A DNA stretch of 64,000 bases, taken from a virus. Every line of letters starts with the position of its first letter. The first letter of the stretch is position 1. Below, in pieces: positions 59,482 through 64,000 of the stretch. Below the pieces are notes generated by a model that was not told where the DNA came from, did no database searches, and saw only the letters and a list, made by a program, of their open reading frames with translations. Location: positions 1 through 64,000 of IMG/VR virus record IMGVR_UViG_3300023119_000011; one strand, written 5' to 3'. The position numbers and the translations under genes were made by a program.

Positions 59482-59694
59482 ATGATTGACAATAAAAGAC
59501 AAGTAGCTGGCAGGCCTGGTCTAGTAAAAAATGAAAATACCGGTGTGTTTAACTATATAAATAGCAATGAAACAATTGAAAACATTCGAAAAGCAAAACA
59601 GAAAAAACTTGATCAGGAAAAAGATATTGAAAGCTTAAAAGAAGAAGTAACGGAGATAAAAGATATGCTCCAAAAAATTATGCAAAAACTATAG
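59482..59694 (+). CDS. Small coiled-coil protein
   Basis: A 70-residue protein with a coil at about 28-70 (KQKKLDQEKDIESLKEEV). It starts 4 bases after the previous stop. It could be a fibre chaperone or trimerising adaptor for the next gene. Confidence 0.6.
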   Translation: MIDNKRQVAGRPGLVKNENTGVFNYINSNETIENIRKAKQKKLDQEKDIESLKEEVTEIKDMLQKIMQKL

Positions 59695-59706
59695 GTAAGA
59701 AAAAAG

Positions 59707-62700
59707 ATGGCAAAAGTCTATGTAAATCTACAAAATACCATTGGTACATGGGTCGCTAATCACAACGATGTTGTGAATAAAATTGGTGATCTAGCACTAT
59801 TAGGGACACTTGAAGATAGTAGCTTAGTTATGGCTACTAATGAAATACATGACTCTTTAAATGCTACCATAACTCTCCTTGGTTTATATAATCCTGCGGG
59901 TTTATCAACAGTAGCTGACTCAGTAGTAGGAGCAGTAAATGAACTTGATTCTGATATTGGCAACAGAGCTGATTTAGTTACCTTAAATAGAAATACAATT
60001 GTAGCTGCAATTAATGAATTGCATGATTCTATGGGCACTGCTGCCCTTGGTACATTGGCAACCGATATAAAAGGTGCAATTAATGAACTTCATGATTCAG
60101 TAGATCAACTTAATACATTCGTAGATCCAGACACAGCACTTAACACAACAGCATCTACTGTATCTGGTGCAATTAACGAACATGAAACTGATATTGGTAA
60201 TATGACCTTTACAGGTCTAAGTGCAACTAATATCTCTGCAGCGATTAGAGAATTAAGAACTGAACTGGGCGACCACACTTCTCTTACTACTACAGCAACT
60301 AATAATGTGGTTGCAGCTATTAATGAAATTAATTCAGAACTTTATAATACACCAGATGGAAGTGGATCTAACTTTAATACGACTGCTACAACCATCGAAG
60401 GAGCAATTAACGAATTTGAAGCAGCACTTAGAAATTCTACTGGCGGTGGTGTTAATAACTATACGCTATCGACATTAAAGCAAACTATTGTTGAAGCAAT
60501 TAATGAACTTCATGATTCACTAGGCACTGACGCTCTTAATACATTATCAACTAATATTAAAAGTGCAATTAATGAACTTCATGATTCACTGGGCACTGAC
60601 TCTCTTAATACATTATCAACTAATATTAAAAGTGCAATTAATGAACTTCATGATTCACAATCAGCAATTAAAACTTTATTAGGTGGTACTACTACTTTAA
60701 GAACCACTGCAACCTCGGTTGTTGGTGGTGTAAACGAAGTTGACTCACAAATGTCATTCGTTTTACAAGCATTAGGACTTGGTGATCCTAATACAGCATT
60801 TGGTACTTATACGCCAGGTACAGATACATATGCTGGTAATCTTGGTCAACTTGACGCTAATCTTGGTGATAAATCATCTATTAGACACGCTATAAATGAT
60901 TTACAAAGTTCTATTGATACCATTGAAGGTAATGAACAAACAACGAATACAACAATTGGTTCTTTAGCCAATTTAGATAATGAAATACAAAGATCAAGTA
61001 TTGTTGGTGCTATTAACTCTTTAAGAGATTCTGTTCTTGCAATTTATGATTCTCTTACGGTTGATAATTTAACATTCAATGATAATATTATTAGATCTAA
61101 TTCTACCAACGGACAAATTGATTTAAGACATGGTGGACCTGGTGTTGCATCTGAGTTTACATATTTAACAATTAAAAGATTTGCTGATAGCGATACACTT
61201 ATTACTACTGATGCTGGTGGTTCAGGTATACTTCTTGCCGATTCTGCAGTTACCATTCAAGGTAATTTAAGAGTACAAGGTACGACTACTTATGTCAATA
61301 CCGAAACAGTTGAGATTGATGACAACATTATATTATTGAATGCTAACGTAGCATCAAATGTTGCTGGAACTGAAAATGCTGGACTCGAAGTTAATCGTGG
61401 AAATTTAGCGAATGCATTTATAAGATGGAATGAAACTAATGACAAGTGGGAAGCCACTATGGCAAATGATGGTTCTGTTGAAACCATCTTAACCACATCT
61501 GATAAGAGCGGTATTAGTGGAGCTAATATTAATGATGATGCTGTCTCTAATGCTAAACTTGCAAACATGGGTGCAAACACTGTTAAGGTTAGAGATGCTA
61601 ATAGTGCTGGTGATCCATCGGATAAAGCGGTTGGAATTGCTCAAATCTTAATTGGTACACCAACAGGATTTACTTCGGATTCACTTTCAGGTGATGTCAG
61701 TATGACAAGTGCTGGCGCGGTAACTATTGTCGATGATGCAGTTACATATGCTAAAATCCAAAATGTATCGGCGACAAATAGAATTTTAGGTAGAGATACT
61801 GCAGGTGCTGGAGTTATAGAAGAAATTACTCCAACTAATGTAAGAACAATGCTTAATGTTGAGGATGGCGCAAATGCTTATAGCCATCCTAATCACTCAG
61901 GCGATGTTACTTCAACCGGTGATGGTGCTACTACCATTGCAAATGATGCAGTTACATATGCTAAGATGCAAAATGTTGTAACAGCCAATAGAGTTCTTGG
62001 TTCTACTTCAGCGGATGGTGTGGTTAGTGAAGTTCAAGTATCTACTAATATGATTGCCGATTCCGCAGTTACATACGCTAAAATGCAGAATGTTTTAACA
62101 GCTAATAGACTCCTTGGATCTACATCAGCAAATAGTAACGTTAGTGAAGTTCAAGTAGCCACTGGTATGATTGCAAATGATGCTGTGACTTATGCTAAAA
62201 TCCAAAATGTTGCGACAGCTAATAGAGTTCTTGGCTCTTCTTCGGCAGGGGGTGTAGTATCTGAAGTTCAAGTTTCTAATGCCATGTTAGCTGGTTCAAT
62301 TGCTAATAATAAATTAGCTAACAGCGCTATTACTATTGCTGGAGTATCAACTTCATTAGGTGGATCAATTTTAGATTCACTTGGCGAAGTTCCAGGGATA
62401 CATACCGGAGGAGGAAGTGCAGATCAAGATAGTACACAATCTATTTTCATTGGTCATCAAAATCCAATAAGTGGAGTTCTTGGTACATCTTCAGTAGGTA
62501 TTGGTTGGCATGCAGGACAGTCACTTACTAATGCTTCGAATTATGCTACTTCAGTAGGACACGGATCTGGTAAAAATAATAATGGTGATTATAATAGTTC
62601 TTTTGGCGCAAATGCAATGGGTGCTGGATCAGCTACATCAGGAAATTATAATACATCACTAGGTTATCAGGCAGGTTATGAGATAAGTAGTGGCACAAAT

Positions 62701-63177
62701 AATGTGAATGCTGGTGCATTTGCTGGCGCGGAAATCCAAACTGGTGGTGGTAACGTTGCACTTGGTTATGGGGCAGGTCCTGCAAATGGAGGTTCTGGTG
62801 TTTCTGATAATATTTACATCGGACATTTGGCAGGAAGTACGGGAACGACTGGTGATAACAATATTATTATTGGTAAAAATGCTCAGAAATCTGCTGCTAC
62901 TGTAAGTAATGAAATTACGCTCGGTGATACGGCAATTACAAGATTTAGAATACCTGGGCTTGATCTCGATACTAATAGTGCAACTGGTGGCCAAGCACTT
63001 AGATGGAATGCTACTAATGGAGGATTTGAATGGTATACTCCATCAAGTGGAGTAACTGCTGGAGATTATATAACTAACAGTAGTGGTACATTTAATGTAA
63101 ATGCAGGAGATACATTACTTATTAAAAATTCTGGAGGTACCACACTAAAAACAATTGTGAGTTTGGGTAGTGTATAA
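59707..63177 (+). CDS. Repeat-rich long tail fibre / adhesin
   Basis: A 1156-residue protein. From about 70 to 330 it has roughly a dozen repeats of the form AINELxDSxG separated by Thr-rich strands. Residues about 660-860 contain four repeats of VTYAKxQNVxTANRxLGSxSA with EVQVS tails. The last 250 residues hold GxNxxxGxxAG (YadA-head-like) repeats such as GYQAGYEISSG and IGHLAGSTGT, then a RIPGLDLDT and GFEWYTPSSG tip. This modular build fits a receptor-binding fibre. Confidence 0.75.
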   Translation: MAKVYVNLQNTIGTWVANHNDVVNKIGDLALLGTLEDSSLVMATNEIHDSLNATITLLGLYNPAGLSTVADSVVGAVNELDSDIGNRADLVTLNRNTIVAAINELHDSMGTAALGTLATDIKGAINELHDSVDQLNTFVDPDTALNTTASTVSGAINEHETDIGNMTFTGLSATNISAAIRELRTELGDHTSLTTTATNNVVAAINEINSELYNTPDGSGSNFNTTATTIEGAINEFEAALRNSTGGGVNNYTLSTLKQTIVEAINELHDSLGTDALNTLSTNIKSAINELHDSLGTDSLNTLSTNIKSAINELHDSQSAIKTLLGGTTTLRTTATSVVGGVNEVDSQMSFVLQALGLGDPNTAFGTYTPGTDTYAGNLGQLDANLGDKSSIRHAINDLQSSIDTIEGNEQTTNTTIGSLANLDNEIQRSSIVGAINSLRDSVLAIYDSLTVDNLTFNDNIIRSNSTNGQIDLRHGGPGVASEFTYLTIKRFADSDTLITTDAGGSGILLADSAVTIQGNLRVQGTTTYVNTETVEIDDNIILLNANVASNVAGTENAGLEVNRGNLANAFIRWNETNDKWEATMANDGSVETILTTSDKSGISGANINDDAVSNAKLANMGANTVKVRDANSAGDPSDKAVGIAQILIGTPTGFTSDSLSGDVSMTSAGAVTIVDDAVTYAKIQNVSATNRILGRDTAGAGVIEEITPTNVRTMLNVEDGANAYSHPNHSGDVTSTGDGATTIANDAVTYAKMQNVVTANRVLGSTSADGVVSEVQVSTNMIADSAVTYAKMQNVLTANRLLGSTSANSNVSEVQVATGMIANDAVTYAKIQNVATANRVLGSSSAGGVVSEVQVSNAMLAGSIANNKLANSAITIAGVSTSLGGSILDSLGEVPGIHTGGGSADQDSTQSIFIGHQNPISGVLGTSSVGIGWHAGQSLTNASNYATSVGHGSGKNNNGDYNSSFGANAMGAGSATSGNYNTSLGYQAGYEISSGTNNVNAGAFAGAEIQTGGGNVALGYGAGPANGGSGVSDNIYIGHLAGSTGTTGDNNIIIGKNAQKSAATVSNEITLGDTAITRFRIPGLDLDTNSATGGQALRWNATNGGFEWYTPSSGVTAGDYITNSSGTFNVNAGDTLLIKNSGGTTLKTIVSLGSV
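60496..60656 (+). repeat. Tandem 69-bp DNA repeat in the fibre gene
   Basis: Two nearly identical 69-bp units (60496-60564 and 60565-60633) and a 23-bp partial third copy encode AINELHDSLGTDxLNTLSTNIKS. DNA identity is much higher than between the other INEL repeats in the gene, so this is a recent in-frame duplication. Confidence 0.85.
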
Positions 63178-63217
63178 AACGTAATATATAATACCATATA
63201 ATGGAGATGATAGTAAT

Positions 63218-64000
63218 ATGGCTGTAGTAACACCACTTAAAGTTTTAAACGGCGGAGATCTCAAGCAAATGAGTACTGCCGAAATAACTTATATTAAAGA
63301 TAGATGTAGATATTTGTATGGTACAGACCCAACTGTAACATTATCAGTTGTAACTACTGGTGCAACCAATCATATTGATGTTGAAGGTACGAATCAATAT
63401 ATGATTGATGATAGATGGCAAACTGGTACCTCTGCAACAAATGCAACTACTTATCCCGCCGAAGCTACAACAGGCGAACCAACAATTATTACACCAATTC
63501 AATATGATTATATTGATGAAACACGTACAGCTGCAAGTCAACCCTCTGACATTAATTCTGTAAGGTTTCCACTTTATTATGATGGAAATGGAGATCTTAG
63601 ATCTATGTCTCAAACAGATATGTTAGATACATTTATTTTGCCAGCAATTGATACTATAACGGCATCTGTGGGTCAGCCTGGAACATATAGAGTGCATACT
63701 GCAACAACGTTAGCTGGTTATACTGCTGTTGCAACAGATGCAATTTTTACTGATACTCGCGCAGATCAAAGTGCATATAATGTTACAGATACCCCTACAG
63801 CTCCAACAGGTGCAGCAGCAACAATTGGAGCTTCTGGTACTACACAAGATATTTCTGAAATAGTAAGTAACTATTATTTGTTACAAGCAAATAATATAAG
63901 TGAGCCAAGTATTACATTAGCATCAGATGATTTAAATTATGGTGGTACTGAAGAACTTGCGCTTGCTTATATAGTAGCAGGACCTAATGATATTAGGGAG
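63218..64000 (+). CDS. Virion structural protein, 3' end outside window
   Basis: ATG 63218 begins a frame that stays open for 261 codons to the window edge (TGGAGATGATAGTAAT precedes it). The protein starts MAVVTPLKVLNGGDLKQMST and is rich in Thr, Ala, Gly and Asp with beta-type strands. I infer a structural tail or fibre protein from position and composition. The real length is unknown. Confidence 0.65.
   Translation, partial: MAVVTPLKVLNGGDLKQMSTAEITYIKDRCRYLYGTDPTVTLSVVTTGATNHIDVEGTNQYMIDDRWQTGTSATNATTYPAEATTGEPTIITPIQYDYIDETRTAASQPSDINSVRFPLYYDGNGDLRSMSQTDMLDTFILPAIDTITASVGQPGTYRVHTATTLAGYTAVATDAIFTDTRADQSAYNVTDTPTAPTGAAATIGASGTTQDISEIVSNYYLLQANNISEPSITLASDDLNYGGTEELALAYIVAGPNDIRE

Noticed and set aside
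59555-59562. TATAAATA inside the 59482 gene
   Set aside because: Internal to a coding frame, 3 nt before an out-of-frame ATG; probably a chance match in AT-rich DNA.
60496-60656. Tandem repeats considered as CRISPR
   Set aside because: Repeats are 69 bp with no unique spacers and maintain the fibre reading frame.

Overview
The window is about 64 kb of a strictly lytic, T4-type contractile-tailed phage (a Caudoviricetes myovirus). Evidence is a nearly complete T4-style baseplate set (gp26, gp51-like, gp29 tape measure, gp54, gp4/50, gp48, gp53, hub, gp5-like spike modules, gp25, gp6, gp8), gp32, gp33, the T4 RNase H-type exonuclease, and exact T4-type late promoters (TATAAATA). The DNA is AT-rich, genes are packed with ATGA/TAATG overlaps, and most of the conserved unknown proteins are of kinds I associate with marine T4-like phages (cyanophages, pelagiphages and relatives). 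A spanin pair implies a Gram-negative host. There is no integrase, repressor or CRISPR. I cannot name the host from sequence alone.

Layout. 1-11.1 kb (+): conserved late or virion-associated genes, including a protein with nucleic-acid-ligase-like motifs (DUF6267-like), a HIGH-type nucleotidyltransferase fused to other small domains, several lysine-rich putative internal proteins, and a lysis-type block ending in a His/Met-rich membrane protein and an overlapping i-/o-spanin pair. 11.1-17.8 kb (+): nucleotide and DNA metabolism, with class II (B12) ribonucleotide reductase NrdJ, a GIY-YIG nuclease, 5'-3' exonuclease/RNase H and PhoH. 17.8-26.4 kb (+): a cargo region with two sugar-nucleotide-type (GT8-like) and three GT25-like glycosyltransferases, two SAM methyltransferases, a sulfotransferase-like P-loop protein, a 2OG-Fe oxygenase-like protein, a RecB-type nuclease and a HAD nucleotidase. 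26.4-34.6 kb (+): many small early-type genes, an ArdC-N-like protein, an HExxH peptidase, an IscA/HesB-like Fe-S carrier next to a glutaredoxin, three tRNAs (Arg-TCT, Pro-TGG, Leu-TAA), a second 2OG-Fe oxygenase, gp33 and gp32, closing with a strong terminator. 34.8-39.5 kb (-): tape measure, gp51-like, gp26, gp54, a conserved protein and the gp4/50 head-completion nuclease. 39.5-64 kb (+): gp48 through the baseplate wedge, large structural proteins and a 1156-residue repeat-rich fibre, and a structural gene running off the right end.

Regulation. Two promoter classes fall in different places. Nine sigma70-type promoters, all with exactly 17-nt spacers and seven sharing an A-rich/CTGTGG spacer end, drive the metabolic, accessory and small-gene operons between 11 and 34 kb. 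TATAAATA late promoters sit at structural operons; three lie exactly 5 nt before an ATG, which predicts leaderless late transcripts. The gp33 co-activator needed to read such promoters is encoded here.

The most interesting items are the leaderless late-promoter geometry, the repeated early promoter with one copy embedded in a perfect inverted repeat, the three-gene split of the gp5 spike with both a lysozyme and an amidase, the ligase-like DUF6267 protein, the sulfotransferase/glycosyltransferase/methyltransferase cargo cluster, the Fe-S carrier/glutaredoxin pair and a GC-rich, possibly structured RNA between gp32 and its terminator.
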